The notes under the pieces are model-generated. The model saw only the letters and a list, made by a program, of their open reading frames with translations, had not been told where the DNA came from and searched no databases. Positions 50,601 to 62,887 of a stretch of 64,000 bases of DNA are shown here, in pieces. Location: positions 124,001-188,000 of the forward strand of contig PDHQ01000037.1 of assembly GCA_003339415.1 (NCBI GenBank). Reading direction: 5' to 3'. How positions within the stretch are numbered: the stretch's first letter is position 1; each line of letters begins with the position of its first letter. A program made the position numbers and the translations under genes. This DNA is from Ophiocordyceps camponoti-saundersi (nom. inval.) (taxonomy: Eukaryota; Ascomycota; Sordariomycetes; Hypocreales; Ophiocordycipitaceae).

Positions 50601-51400
50601 AAAATTAAAAAGCTACCGCTATAAGGGGTATTAAGGGGAGAGTAAATAAAAATAAACTAAAGTTTAGAATAGAAAATAATACTTATCTAATCCTCCCTTA
50701 TTTTCAGGAACTAAGTAGATATATCGTATCTTTTATAAATATAGATTAAAATACGGTCGCCGCTATAGATAAGGCGGTAAAGCGAAATCCTAGGCGAAGG
50801 AGGCTTAGCGCTAAGGTAGCTAATAGTTTCCTAGAGAGTAATAATATTATAATCTAATTTACTACTAAGTGCTAGCTTAGCTAGCTTAGTATATTTATTT
50901 ATATTCTAAAAAAGGACTTTTATAAATATAAGGAAATAATTATAATAATATTAGTTTCTTCGCTATAATTTCTATATAGCTTAGTTATAGATCTTATTTA
51001 GGTCCGGGCCGGGGCGGGGGTAATTAGTACTTCTACGCTTTTTTAGATAATAAAGTTAAGTTAAACTAGAGATAAAGCTAGTTCGTTAATAGTTTATATA
51101 AGTAAAACGCTATCTATATCTTAGAGGAGAGAGGCACTCCGGGCTTATTAGATAAAGCGTCTTATTACTTTAGGGGTATCCTTAATTACCTATATCTTAA
51201 TAGCGGGGTAGCTCCCTCCGGAGCCTAGGGGTTATCTATACTTCCTTTTAGTAACGAACTAGCCCGGGGATATACTATATATAATAACGTTCTTAGTTAT
51301 TATTAATTTCGTTAGTTATAAGATAAACTATAAGCTAGGCTTAGTAAATCTAACTAGTTATCTCTTATAATAAGCTCTCGCTTAATCTTAGTACTTAATA
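47686..51400 (-). pseudogene. LINE-B ORF2 (endonuclease, reverse transcriptase, RNase H)
   Basis: Here ORF2 is not interrupted. The active-site motif at 48959-48941 reads F-A-D-N-I-N. The C-terminal Cys/His tail corresponds to about 48060-47740. The limits of the endonuclease are inferred from family order. It is heavily damaged by RIP. Confidence 0.75.
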
Positions 51401-51439
51401 GTAATAAGGTAAAGCCTAAATTATACGGGGTAGTCCCCG

Positions 51440-52520
51440 TTATAAGAGATATAATAGAATAAGTATCCTCTAATTCTAATATAGTAATTATTTTTATTTT
51501 TATAATCGGTCGCTTTATACTTATTATAAAGCTTAGGGTATTTATATATTTTAGTAATATACTTAAAATAATAATAATTATAATATTACTAAGGGCGGAC
51601 CGCGTTTAAAAATAGCTCCGTACGAAAAATTTAAGCGTTAATAGCTAGCTTATTATCGTAAAGTTTATTAGTATTAACTAGTAATTTAAAGCTAATAATA
51701 ACCGCTATCTTAGTAAATTTAAGCTAGGGCTTAAACGCTTATAAATAAGCTACGGGTATTTTATTAACTTATACTATCTTATTAAGGAGGTTATCGCGTT
51801 CCTTAATAGCGAGGTTTAGAGGAAATCTCTTAGTAATAACGTTATAGATCTTATTTATAATAGTCGCTTTATTACCGAAAATAGGCGTAACCTAGCTTAG
51901 GTCTTAAGTAAAGGTAGCTATATCCTTATTAAAAATAAGTTTAATATCCTTATTATTAAGGTAGCGTATAGCTAAGTATAAGTCGGAGTAAATAGCGGTA
52001 TTAATAGCTTATACGGTATTATATATTATCTTATTTATAATATTATCTATTATATCCGCTAAGCGAATAATAATTTCCTTCTTATAACGCGGGGGAAGCT
52101 TCTTTTCTAAATTATATAATAGAGTTAGAGCTAATATAACTTATACCTATATTTAGTATCCTCCCTATTTTATTATCTCTAAATATAATAATTTATAAAA
52201 GGTAATAATAATAATATCTTTAATTTCCTTATACGTAATATAATTAATTTAGGTCCGGATTTAATCCGATTTAAGTTCCTTATAAGCTACTATTATAGCC
52301 TAAGCTACGTAAAACGCGTTAGCTAATATAATACCTAATAGTTAATAATATAGTTTTTTCTTATTCTTATTAACTAAAACTTATAATAGTCCTTAATTAT
52401 ATCTAGTATATTTTTTATTAAAGTTAGTATTTCTAAATTAGTATATAGACGAATCTAACTTATATTCGGAGCGCGTTATAACCTTAGTTTTTTTACGAAA
52501 ATTTCTTCCTCCTCCGCCGC
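51440..52520 (-). pseudogene. LINE-B ORF1 (Gag-like)
   Basis: The CCHC knuckle region is at about 51595-51545, collinear with 14512-14461 of LINE-A, with Cys and His codons again changed to Tyr. Bases 52520-52668 are probably 5' untranslated. Confidence 0.7.
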
Positions 52521-52818
52521 GGTTATAACTACCCCTAGCCGGAACTCGGCTAAGTATAGCCCTACTCCGAATTAAATAGCGAATCTAACGCCGCTAATAT
52601 CTTACTTTTTCCTTTTAGATCGCGCCTTATATTAGGCGCGTAGAGATTAGATTATACTTAATCTAAGTTATATTATTAATATAATAAGAATCGAGGGTAA
52701 GAGGGAGTATAGCTAAATATATATATAATATATTAATCTTTTCTATACTTTTATTTAAGTAAGAAGTTATAAGTAAAATTATTATTTAATCTTTTATAAC
52801 TTTATTAGCCGGAGTATA

Positions 52819-54679
52819 ATAATATTTATACGCTAGTATACTTAATATAGCTTAGAACTATCTTATATATATTCTAAGAGTAGGAAAAACCGGAGAACTT
52901 AAAGTAAAACCCTCCCCTTAAGTATTACCTTAGCTTAGGGCTAGACTAGGTCTATACCTAGCACTCTATACCTTAGATAAGTCTAGTAATAATAAGTAAT
53001 TAAAAAGCCGATATTTCCTCTAAAGCGGAGTTTACGGTAGTAAGAGTACGCGTAGTCTAGGTCCGGTGCGGAGTCTGTATAGCTACTTATCTTCCTAAGC
53101 GTCGTTATTACTATAAACCGAATCTCCGCGCTTAATTATAATATCCTAAATAATCTATTTAATTAAAGCTTTATTAATATAATTAAGGAATATATAAAAG
53201 TTTTACTAGCTTATAATAAACTTTATAATAGCTAGTTTTAAAAAGCAGCCTAACTATTATAATAGAGCTACGGATAAGTTTAGAAAGGGGGTTAGAGGCG
53301 GAGCTATTATATTCGCTCTCTAGTATTTCTACCTTAGCTATTACTAAACTCCGGTTAGCGCCGGAGGGGGAGGAGGGGCGGTATATATAGAGTTCCGATC
53401 TATAAATCTCCGGGGTTAGGAAATATAAGTATTTTTCGCCCGGTCCCACGCCGCTCTTATCTTAAGGTAAAGTTAACTTTACCTAAAGTAAATCCCCTAA
53501 TAAAAAAGGTAATAATATAATTTTTTTCTATATATTATAAAGTAAGCTAACTTACCCTCCGTATATAAAAAGGCGGAGTATTAGCTATATTATAGCTTTA
53601 CTATATAATATTTAGCAATATATCTAAGCTAGTAATACTTAAAATATTACTAAAGTTAGATTTTTAGCTTATAAGGTTTTATATTAAAAATCTCCGCTTA
53701 TATTATTATACTTTTATTATAAATCTAGTTTATATCTATTATACTATTAATAATAACTATAAGGGAACTCCGCTAAATCCCTAAATAGTATTTTTTCGTA
53801 TATAATTATATTACTAAAACTTTATTCGATAATTTAATCTTTTTCTAAAAAGCTTCCTTACCGCCTTATTATAAAGCTTACGCTAGTACCTTTTTTATAA
53901 TAAGAGTATAACCTCCGCTAATTAAATATACCTTTTCTTTAAAAATAATATAAAGCTACCCTAAATTAAACTAGAGCTTATAAATAATATCTTAAAATAT
54001 TACCGTAATATTACCGCTAGGTAATTTCTTTATTATAAAAGCTTAGCTTTACCTACGAAGTCTATAGTTAATATTTATTATAGTTACCTTAAAGCTTTAA
54101 ACTTAAAGTAAAATAGCGATAAAATTAAAGCGAATTATAAGCTAATATTTATATTACCTAGGAACTTATTTTTTAATAGTTTTCTCTAGCGCTCTAGCTA
54201 TAACTATAGCTTATATTAGAAAAATTCCGCTCCCCCTAAAGCTATAGAAAAAAGAGGAAATTACGGCCGTAATAGCTAAGGAAATATTATTAATTAATAG
54301 AGTTAAAGTAGGGGGGGCGCCTCCCCGGACCCTCTTAAACTCCGTTACTTATTTAATAATTACTTATATAGAGACTAAGGCGTCCCCCGAAATAATCTTA
54401 TTAATATTTACTTTAGCTTCTAATAAGATAAGAGGTGCGGTAAACTCTTAAGTCCGAGTTTACTATAATTTAGAGTAAAGTTATATTTTAGGTAAAAAAT
54501 TTTCGCGGTTACGATCGACTTATATAGCGTTACCCTCCCCCTTAGAGTTACTCTAAGCGTAGCTTAAGGCTATCGCTATAAGGTAACGGAAAGAGCGGAG
54601 TCTGCTTATAATATAAGAATAGGTAGTTTATATCCGCGTCGCTATAAGCGCGGGATTCGTAGAATATATAAAAGTTATA
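52819..54679 (-). mobile_element. NLE-4, 1.86-kb non-LTR element
   Basis: The perfect 15-bp duplication ATTAGCCGGAGTATA is at 52804-52818 and 54680-54694, within the 3' LTR of LARD-4. Sense is minus, with an AAT-rich 3' tail at 52819. The 3' motif (52883-52920) reads, on the plus strand, GGAAAAACCGGAG then AAAACCCTCCCCTTA. This is the least damaged of the four NLE copies. Confidence 0.9.
53183..53449 (-). pseudogene. 88-codon open frame in NLE-4
   Basis: This is the only sizeable uninterrupted frame in the window. It starts M-G-P-G-E-K-Y-L-Y-F-L-T-P-E, has a Ser/Pro-rich middle and a hydrophobic, Tyr-rich end. It lies in the sense direction. After RIP-type stops the frame continues to about 52985 with R-G-D-S-V-Y-S-N and a basic Arg/Leu stretch, so it is the remnant of a longer C-terminal region. 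NLE-1 and NLE-2 have the same frame with more stops. I recognise no family. The Met may not be the original start. Confidence 0.55.
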
Positions 54680-54873
54680 ATTAGCCGGAGTATATTATAT
54701 AGTAAACGTAATATTCTTATACGCTATATAATTTAGATAAGTTACCTAAACCTTATTATATAAGTTAATATAGTATACTTATTTTAGGTTTAATTTATTA
54801 GTATCTTTATTATAAGAAGTTTATAATATAACTTTAGCTACTTATTCGGCTTAGGAAAGATGCCTAACTAATA

Positions 54874-57800
54874 GTTAAAAAATACCCTAGTAATATTAAG
54901 TATCTTTTAATTACTTTAGGTTATATTCTCGATTTATATATAACTTAATAAACTAATATAATATTAGAAGAAATTCAAGTCCTTAAAAGGTAAGGAGGTT
55001 ATTATAAATCTTATTTAATTATTCGAATTATAAAACCTATTAGCGGATATTTTATCTTATAATACGCTTAATTAAGTAATTTAGAAAAATATTATAGCGC
55101 TAGCTAAAGCGATCTTATCGATATTAAGGTATATTAAAAGCTACGTTAAAAGTTATCGGTATATTATTATTATATTAAATAGAGGCTTTATAGTTAATCT
55201 AATTAATAAGGCCTTTATAGCTAATAACGCCCTCCCTATAATCTAATTACCTTAACTAAGTATAGTTAGAATAATAAATAACGAACTTATAATTATTAAG
55301 AAAGTTACTTACTTTTAAGTAATTATAATAGGAATCCTAGCTAACGTAAAAATATATATATTAAGAGATTATAATAATTAGGATATTCTATTAGGCCGCG
55401 TATAGCTAAGATATATTAAGGCTATAAAATATTATATAAAGGAATAGCTAAAGATTACTAGCTTAGAAAATATTACTTAGATTATTCCGATTTTCCTAAT
55501 ACTTAATTTATTTAAGCTAGATAGGAAAACGCTATAAGCCCCTAAATATCTAAAAGCGGTTACTAATAATAAAAATAAGATTATATTTATTAAAAATAAT
55601 AAGCTTATTTTAAAAAAGGTTAAGGATATTTTATTTACTATTACTAAATAATTAGCCTCTTAGGTAAAGTAAGATTCTCTAAAAAACTAATAGCTACCTC
55701 CTATAAAAGCTAAATAATAAGGTAGCTAAAGATAGTATAAAAGAAAATAAATAAAATATTATAGCCCTAAATCTAGCGAAAGCTAATAGTATCTATTAGT
55801 AAGTAAGTAAAAATAATATTACCTAAGTTTATATAGAAGAAAATATATAAGGTAATAGGTTTTAAATATAAAGAAACTAAAGTTAATAAATAGATAGTTA
55901 CTTAAGTATTTAAGATAGCTTAAAGAAGTAGAAAAGTTATTAGAAATAAAATTAGCTAACCTAAAAGAAAATAAAATAGCTAAGAATAAGAGTAATATAA
56001 AAAAGGTAATCCGTAATTATAATAAGCTAGATATAATAAACTTTCTAAAATATTCTTAATATTAAATAAACTAAGAGAAAATAAATAATAAGGATAATAT
56101 TAACTATATATTATATCTTAGATAAGTAAGTATTATAATAATAAGTATTTTAAGACTTATATTTTATAAAAGTATTACCCTAAACTTAATTATTTATCCT
56201 CTATTAGATACCCTAATTAGGGAAATTAACGCGTAGTCTAAATAAAGCCTTATTATATTAGGAGATTATATTAAGATAGAAAAATAAAAAAAAGGTTATA
56301 AGATTATATTTTACTTATAAGAACTATTTTATTTCTACTTTTAAGGAGATTCGGCTTATATAACTAATTACTTATTAAATTAAATTAAAAAAGGGAGTAA
56401 CGCTAGCTATATTTAAATAAATAAGGTATAGTAGGCTTGAATAGATCTTTATAGGTAAGGTATTCCTAATAAATAAAAAAGTAAATATTATTTAACTTAT
56501 TAGCGATAATATAAAATAAGTAGCTAAAACTTTATTTATTAAGAAATACTTATTAAACCTAATAGCTTAAAAAATAGTTTACGATTACCGTAATATTAAT
56601 AAGAATATAGTAAAACTAAGATATCCGTATTATAACTTAGAGGTTAATTTAAACTAAGTATATATTAGATAACTAATAGTTTTCTCTTAGCTAAATATAT
56701 CTAATAAGTTTTAGTTAATCTTAATATAGCTAAAGGATATATATAAGATAGGCTTTACCGCCCCTAATAATATATAGGAATATATTAATATATCGTAAAA
56801 ACTAATAGGCGCCTCCTTTATATATATAAAATATAGGGATATTACGTTTAATAAATTAATATTAATAGATAAAGTAAAATATTAAATATTACTAAGCTTT
56901 ATTATAAAGTATTTAATATTAATATTTATTTATATTAATAATTATAACCTTAGTAGCGAAACTTTTAATAAATATCTCAATTTCCTCCGATATTAATATT
57001 TCCTTAAAGTAATATAGGCGCTAATTAATCTCGCGGGTAAGAAAATAAAGCTATTTAATAATATAGCTAAATTAGTTAAGTTTAAATTAGAAATAGGGCG
57101 ATTTTATTTAGAAATTAAATATTAGTAGAGATTTATATAGTTAGGGGAATATTTCTAATAATATCCCCCTTAATCTTAGGAAGAAGTTTAAATAGTATTA
57201 TAGCTAATTTTATTCTTTCGTTATTTTATATTAGGGAGAGTAAATAAAGCTAAGCTTATTAGGAAAGCGTTTTTTAAAAAGGTAAATAAGGTAACTTTAT
57301 TAGGATATTAATTTATATAACTAAAAGTATAATATTAAGATAAACTTATTTAAACGCTAAAAGCGGTAAAGACTTTATAATTCTTATACTAAGCTATTTA
57401 GAATAATATAATATTCGGAGTATAGATAAATATATAATTTTACCTAATAATAGATATATTCGATATTAAAAGCGGGGCTATTTTCTACTAACTCGATAAC
57501 TATCCTAATAGAATATTTATAAGAGATTCTAATTTCTAAGATATAAAAATTATTATATAGATATTATTTTAGCTAAATAATATTAAGCGGCGATATTTTA
57601 TACTTAAAAAAGAAATATTAGCTATTATTTACGTAATTAAAGAGTATTAGTAAATAGTAAATATATCCCTATATCCCCTTAAAATTTATATAGATTATAA
57701 GGGTATTATTAACTTAATAATAAATATAGCGGAAATATATAGTAAAATTATAAGGTAAATTAATATTTTATAAAAACGGGATATTAAATATATTTACCGC

Positions 57801-59410
57801 TTAAATATAATAAAGATTATTAAAATCGTAAATAATATATTTAAATTATATAATATTTTAAAAAGTAATACTCTAAATATAGAGGGCTATATTATATTAG
57901 CGCTAGATATTATTAAGGCTACTTAACTCTTATTAGGTAAACTGCTAGTAAGTAGAGAAATATCTTACCTCCGGGCGGCTATATCCCTTTAGCTAGGAGA
58001 CCCGTAATATACGGAAATCGTGCTTTTTCTCGTTAATAAAATATAAGTATTACTAAACGATAAATATCGCTATATCTAAAAAATAGCTATTAAATATTAA
58101 GTCTAAAATAAAATCCTATATTATATTAAATTAAATAAATAATAAGCTAAGTATTATCTATAGTTAAATATCTAATTAAAGTTATAAAATACTTATAATA
58201 TATTAAGCTATTTCTCTAAAGAAAAGATTTTAGTAAATTTAAGAGGAATCTTATAATAGCTAACTTATCGATTAGATATTACTTATTATTATATATCTTA
58301 TATAATTTACTAATAAACCGTACTACGCTTACTTAAGTTAAAATATAAATAGATTATAATATATAAGCTATAGGAAATAATAATTATTAACTTCCTAGAA
58401 CTTATTACGCCTATTAGTACTCGTAAATATTAATATATTCTAATAGTTATAAATTATATAACGTATTTTTTATTAACTTAAGTATACGAAAATATAACTA
58501 ACTTAGAGGTAATAAATATATAGTAATATTACTAAAGTTTAGTATTTAGCTAGCTTAAAGCTATTTACTTAGATAATAAACGCTATTTTACTAATACTAT
58601 TATAGAAAATATAGCTAAGTAATATAAGGTTAAATAGAAATTTAGCTTAATTTTATACCTTTAAAGTATTAAACTAGCGGAGAGGTATATCCGATTAGTA
58701 AAAAACTAACTGCGAAAATAAAGTCTTAAGCGGTCCGGTATCTCCTTAGAAGCGTAAAATAAAGCGTTACTTTAAATTACTAATATACTAAATTCTCGAA
58801 AAGTTAAGACTTTAGGGGTAACTTTAGTAAAAGCTATATTAGGATTTAACCTTATAATTATATATTAAAATAAAAAGATATCTAAAGCTAAATAATCTAA
58901 CTTTTACTATTTTAACTAAGATAATTAGATAGTTTATAATTTAGTATTAGCTATAGTAAAAGAAAAAGATATAATCTAAGATATTTTAGCTAATTTTAAT
59001 ATAACTAAATATAATACTAAGCTATAACGTGCCTTATAAGTTAGTAACTTCGTATAGGAAAGGTAAGATAAGGTAAATATATCGTATAAGAAGTTTATAA
59101 CTATATAAGATAACTTATTTATTATTATTAAGGTTATCTTATTTATTATATATCTAATTCATAGCGTTATTAGATATTAAGTTTTACGAAAGCTTTATAT
59201 AGATAATCTTAAACTATTTATACTACGTAAAGTATATTTAATACCCTTATAGTAAGTAATATAAGATATAGTATTAATATTATTATCCTATACCCCTTTA
59301 TATTTACTATACGATATATATATAAAGTATACCTTAGATATAATAAAAGCTTATAATAACTTATATATTAATACCTAAGTTATAACTTATATAACTTAGG
59401 GGCTAGGAGA
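54874..59410 (+). pseudogene. Gypsy G (plus copy), protease to integrase
   Basis: A retropepsin-like segment lies at about 55139-55330 (L-N-R-G-F-I-V-N-L-I-N, fitting a damaged Asp-Ser-Gly). The reverse transcriptase motif at 56922-56948 reads I-F-I-Y-I-N-N-Y-N. RNase H follows at about 57590-57830. The integrase core includes Y-L-D-N-K-R-Y-F-T-N-T-I-I-E-N-I-A at 58564-58615 and a Lys-rich tail to about 59350. This order is Ty3/Gypsy. The frame carries many RIP stops. Confidence 0.85.
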
Positions 59411-59640
59411 TATCTTATAATAAATAAGGAGGTATAAGGGATAGAATATTAACTAGCTATATAGCTATCTTTCTTTATACGAAGTAGGAAAAATATCTAT
59501 CTTAATTATATATAATTTAAGTTATTTTTACTTTCTTTACCTTATACGTATATATATAAAAACTACTTAATACTAATTAGTAGTTATCTTAGTTATTATT
59601 AGTTAATTATAGATTAGCTAAAGTAAAGAGATAATCGTTA
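59395..59640 (+). mobile_element. Gypsy G (plus copy), polypurine tract and 3' end
   Basis: TAGGGGCTAGGAGATA at about 59393-59410 is a good polypurine-tract candidate, with the 3' LTR expected to start just after it. The following 230 bases are shared with the minus copy (6240-6400 plus 15569-15600). No 5' LTR copy is available, so the LTR end is not set. Confidence 0.5.
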
Positions 59641-60884
59641 TATAACTCCGAAAAGCCCCTATACCCGCTATTGTCCGATATTTATACTTTTACCTTTTTT
59701 CTAATAGTAAATTCTAACTGAAAAGCTATATTAGCCCGATATTATTACCGAAATTAAAAGATTCAGGTAACGTATAATATATACTAATATTAAAATTCTA
59801 ACCGAAAAGCTATATTTACCCGGTGCTTTTATTAGTTATATAATATTATTTTTAATAGCGTTTTAGAAACGTATATAACGATAATATAGCTTTGATTTCT
59901 TAAGATAACGAATCTTACGATAAATACTATAAATAGACTATAAGTAATAACTTCCTTATATTATATAATAAGATAATAAAAGAAAATATAATATCTTACT
60001 ATATTTAAACTTAGAGTATAAACCTTATATTTTAAGATATATAACCGGACCTTATATAAGTACCTAAAAAGATTAAATTAACTATATTTATCGTACGATA
60101 AATATACGATATTATATACTTTAACCTTTATAAGGAAAACCTTCTTTATATAATCTAATTAAAACTTAAGGGCTAGACTTACTACTAACTAAGTAACGTT
60201 TACCGCACGTTCCTTAAAAAACTAACTTAAATTATTATTATATAATATATCCCTCTTCTTAGAAATAGAATACTTATCTAATATTTTATAAAACTCCTTA
60301 TAACCCCTATTCTTACTTATAAAATAACTCCTAACTTACCGCTATAATTTATAATAAGGTATATTACCCCTAACCTTTTAGGATTAATATTATAAGATTA
60401 TATAATATTAAATATAACTTTTATATAGCCTTATAAATTAGGGATAGTCTTAGCTACTATCTTAGTATAGCCCCCTTAAAATATTATACTATAACTATAA
60501 TAGTTTTAGATTCGTATAACTTAAATATTATAGATAATAAATAAAAATAAATTAGTATTACCCCGCCTTACCTTAGTAACGCTAATCTTAACTATCTTAG
60601 ATATCCCTCGATTTTTAATAGGTATTATATAAGTTTATTCGCTATTATTAACACGTTAAGTTAAAAACGGACCGATCTCTTTAGATAAGGTTATTACTTT
60701 CCTTAAAAGATAGCGAAAAGATTAGAATTATACCGGAAAGCCGTATAATATACTAATTAATAAAACCTGGATTTTTATTAGCTATTACTTAAAGATTAGT
60801 ATTATAGAAAATTAGTATTACGCTATTTTTCTAGATATCTTATTAGATAAAGCTTAAAATTATTTCCTATATTTTATTTTTTTT
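59640..60884 (-). pseudogene. Gene X, second copy (partial)
   Basis: This is the reverse complement of about 4970-6240. It stays collinear to CCTATATTTTATT, where LINE-C begins. The two 24-bp repeats are present at about 59709-59732 and 59793-59816. As in the minus-strand copy, it converges with Gypsy G. Confidence 0.45.
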
Positions 60885-60943
60885 TTATTATTATACTCTA
60901 AAAGCTATAGAAGTAGCTGCTAGAACCTTAGTAGTAAGTCGAG

Positions 60944-60980
60944 TAAGAAAAACCCTCCTAAAAGTGGTAAAACCCCCTAC
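60944..60980 (-). promoter_or_regulatory. LINE-C 3' bipartite motif
   Basis: On the plus strand it reads AAGAAAAACCCTCC, a 9-base spacer, then GGTAAAACCCCCTA. It lies 60 bases from the 3' end, as in LINE-A (57), SINE-3 (66) and NLE-4 (64). It is a candidate recognition site for the reverse transcriptase. Confidence 0.5.
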
Positions 60981-61253
60981 TATATAGTAGGACCGCGTCC
61001 GGCTCGGGGCTAGGCTAAGCGCTCTACGTATATAAAGAAAGTAACTATCGGTTACGGTAATATTATATAACGTAAAGAAAAATAAGAAAAGATAGATAAG
61101 ATAAGGAAAAGATAATAGTAGCGGCGGTACGTATTACCTATATATGCCGGTATATACCTCCCTAGCCTCTAAGTATATATTACTTAACCCTTAAGTATAT
61201 AGCTACGTATCTTCTCTATATATAGTATATACTTAAGTATATACCTTTTTTTT

Positions 61254-61336
61254 AAGCTTTCCTAATTAGGAAGCTTTCCTAATTAGGAAGTTAGTTTTTA
61301 TAAATTAGTAACTTAAGGCTTAAAAGTATATAAAGA
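61254..61336 (+). promoter_or_regulatory. Tandem palindromes and TATA box before the LINE-C antisense frame
   Basis: AAGCTTTCCTAATTAGG occurs twice in tandem (61254-61270 and 61271-61287), each containing the palindrome TTCCTAATTAGGAA or most of it. AAGTATATAAAG with a TATA box at 61328-61336 follows 40 bases on, then a G run. This looks like a polymerase II promoter with paired activator sites for the plus-strand frame starting near 61440. Confidence 0.45.
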
Positions 61337-61439
61337 AGGGGGGGTCGCTCTTACTAATATAAGCAAGCTATCGTTATCTTATTATTTTTTTAGTAATTTT
61401 AATTATATAAGTAATCCTTAGCGCGCGTAACTAGTTTAT

Positions 61440-62600
61440 AGCTAACCTATACCGGAGTAAAATACCTACTAAACTTAATTTTCCTTAAGCGGTATTTTAC
61501 GTAAAGTATATTAATACGCTTATTAGCTTTAGGGACCTTTATTAAGTATAAAGAAGTAAATACTTAGCTTTAGCGTATATCCGTATTTACTAATAACTAA
61601 GGTAACTATCTAAGCGCGGCTTATATTAAATACGCGAATAATTATACTAAATATTAGCCGATTAATAATCCCGCTATAGCCGAAGCTATTTACGCCGCGG
61701 TTAAGGTTATTTACTAGCTAGGCTTCGATTATAACGCTTAAATAGTAAGTAATATTAAGGTTATATTAAGTTTACGGTAAATCTTATACTAATAAGTATA
61801 GTAAAAAAATATAATTTAGCGCGTAAAAGAGATACGCGCTATCGCGTATTATAATAGTACTTACGCTAATTAAGTTATATAAGTAGCCGCTAGCCGCGTA
61901 CTATTTTAAAGCTTATAGCTTTCCGCTATCGAAAAGGATTTTATTATTAAAATAACTAAAAGTTTAACTAGCGCTAACTAACTTATTATTATTATATTAG
62001 CTTAGATATAAAAATAGTATATCTTTTATATATAAATAATTAACTTTTTTAAATAATTAACTAAGGAGCTATATTATATCCGCCGCGCCGCTAAGAATAA
62101 AGCGCGCTTATAAGGGAGCCTATTTCCTACTAATTATCCTCTTATTTTTTATATTCCGCCTCTTATTATTAGTTCCGCTTCCGCCCTAGTACTTATTAAG
62201 TTTAAGTCGGAGTCCGATAAGCTTAGTAAGCTTAAGATTACTTTTACCCTAAGTATTAAAATTACCCCTACTACTAGGGAGGATATTACTAGCGCTTATA
62301 CTACGATTACGCCGCCTCCTTATAAGGAGATCTTTAATCTTATTTAAGATAGTCTAGTTAATAATATATCTAATAATAAAAACTTTATAACGTTAGTTAG
62401 TAATTATATTATATTTAGTATTAAGGAGGAGCTATTAATAAAAAAGGAGTAAGTAGCTTTAGTTTACGCTTATAGTTATAATTAAGGTTAAGGCTATAGC
62501 TAAGGCCGTAGCTATAATAAGCGCGGTTAGTCTTATATTTTATACGGTTAAGTTAATATCTTATATATAGTTAAAATAATTTAGTTTTAAAGCTAGGTAA
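61440..62600 (+). pseudogene. Degenerate antisense ORF in LINE-C
   Basis: One plus-strand frame reads through this region with RIP-type stops only. It has a helical N-terminal half (A-E-A-I-Y-A-A-V-K-V-I-Y near 61680), a Ser/Thr/Pro- and Glu-rich middle (I-T-P-P-P-Y-K-E-I near 62308-62335) and a His/Gly/Gln/Arg-rich stretch near 62470-62525 (G-R-S-Y-N-K-R-G). This layout resembles a nucleic-acid binding or Gag-like protein. It is not obviously similar in sequence to the LINE-A antisense frame, but sits at the same place relative to the LINE 3' end. The function is unknown. Confidence 0.45.
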
Positions 62601-62887
62601 GTAGCTAATAAGATAAATAATAAAATTATTACCGTAAAGCGGTTTTTATATATTTATTATAAGGCTAAAAACCCTATCTCCCTTATTTATTTTACTTTTA
62701 TAAAGTAATATTATAAGGTTAAATTAGCGTAATTATTTAAATAAAAGAAACTAGCGTATAAGTTTAGTTATAAATTAAGGGTTATTAAGCGCTTTAATAA
62801 GGTTATGCTAATCTTATATCGGTTACTAGTTAATATTAAGGAGTAGTTTATTTTTATAAGTAAAGGTATAGTTAAGAAAGATATATA

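Larger units (their letters stand above)
45365..52668 (-). mobile_element. LINE-B, full-length Tad1-like non-LTR retrotransposon
   Basis: It is 7.30 kb, collinear with LINE-A without NLE-1. The 15-bp duplication reads TACGTTATTAATATA (45350-45364) on the left and TATATTATTAATATA (52669-52683) on the right; the CG to TA difference is of RIP type. Sense is minus, with the 3' tail at 45365. It lies in the 3' LTR of LARD-4. A second copy of every LINE-A feature is present here, making it useful for consensus reconstruction. Confidence 0.92.
42071..54873 (+). mobile_element. LARD-4, non-autonomous LTR element with two nested insertions
   Basis: The perfect target duplication GTTAA is at 42066-42070 and 54874-54878. 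The 5' LTR is 42071-42556 (486 bp, with a small internal deletion). The interior is 42557-45192, with a TAA tract at 43981-44010 but a decayed inverted repeat. The 3' LTR (45193-54873) is split by LINE-B and NLE-4. Without them the element is about 3.6 kb. It lies between the gag and protease regions of Gypsy G. Confidence 0.92.
45193..54873 (+). repeat. 3' LTR of LARD-4, split by LINE-B and NLE-4
   Basis: LTR pieces lie at 45193-45364, 52669-52818 and 54680-54873, each joint carrying a 15-bp duplication. Joined, they are collinear with the other LTRs. Confidence 0.9.

Noticed and set aside
59411..60884. A very long (1.4 kb) 3' LTR of Gypsy G
   Set aside because: No copy of this sequence is found at the 5' side of either G copy, and most of it reads as a convergent coding frame. 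Treated as attached gene X instead.
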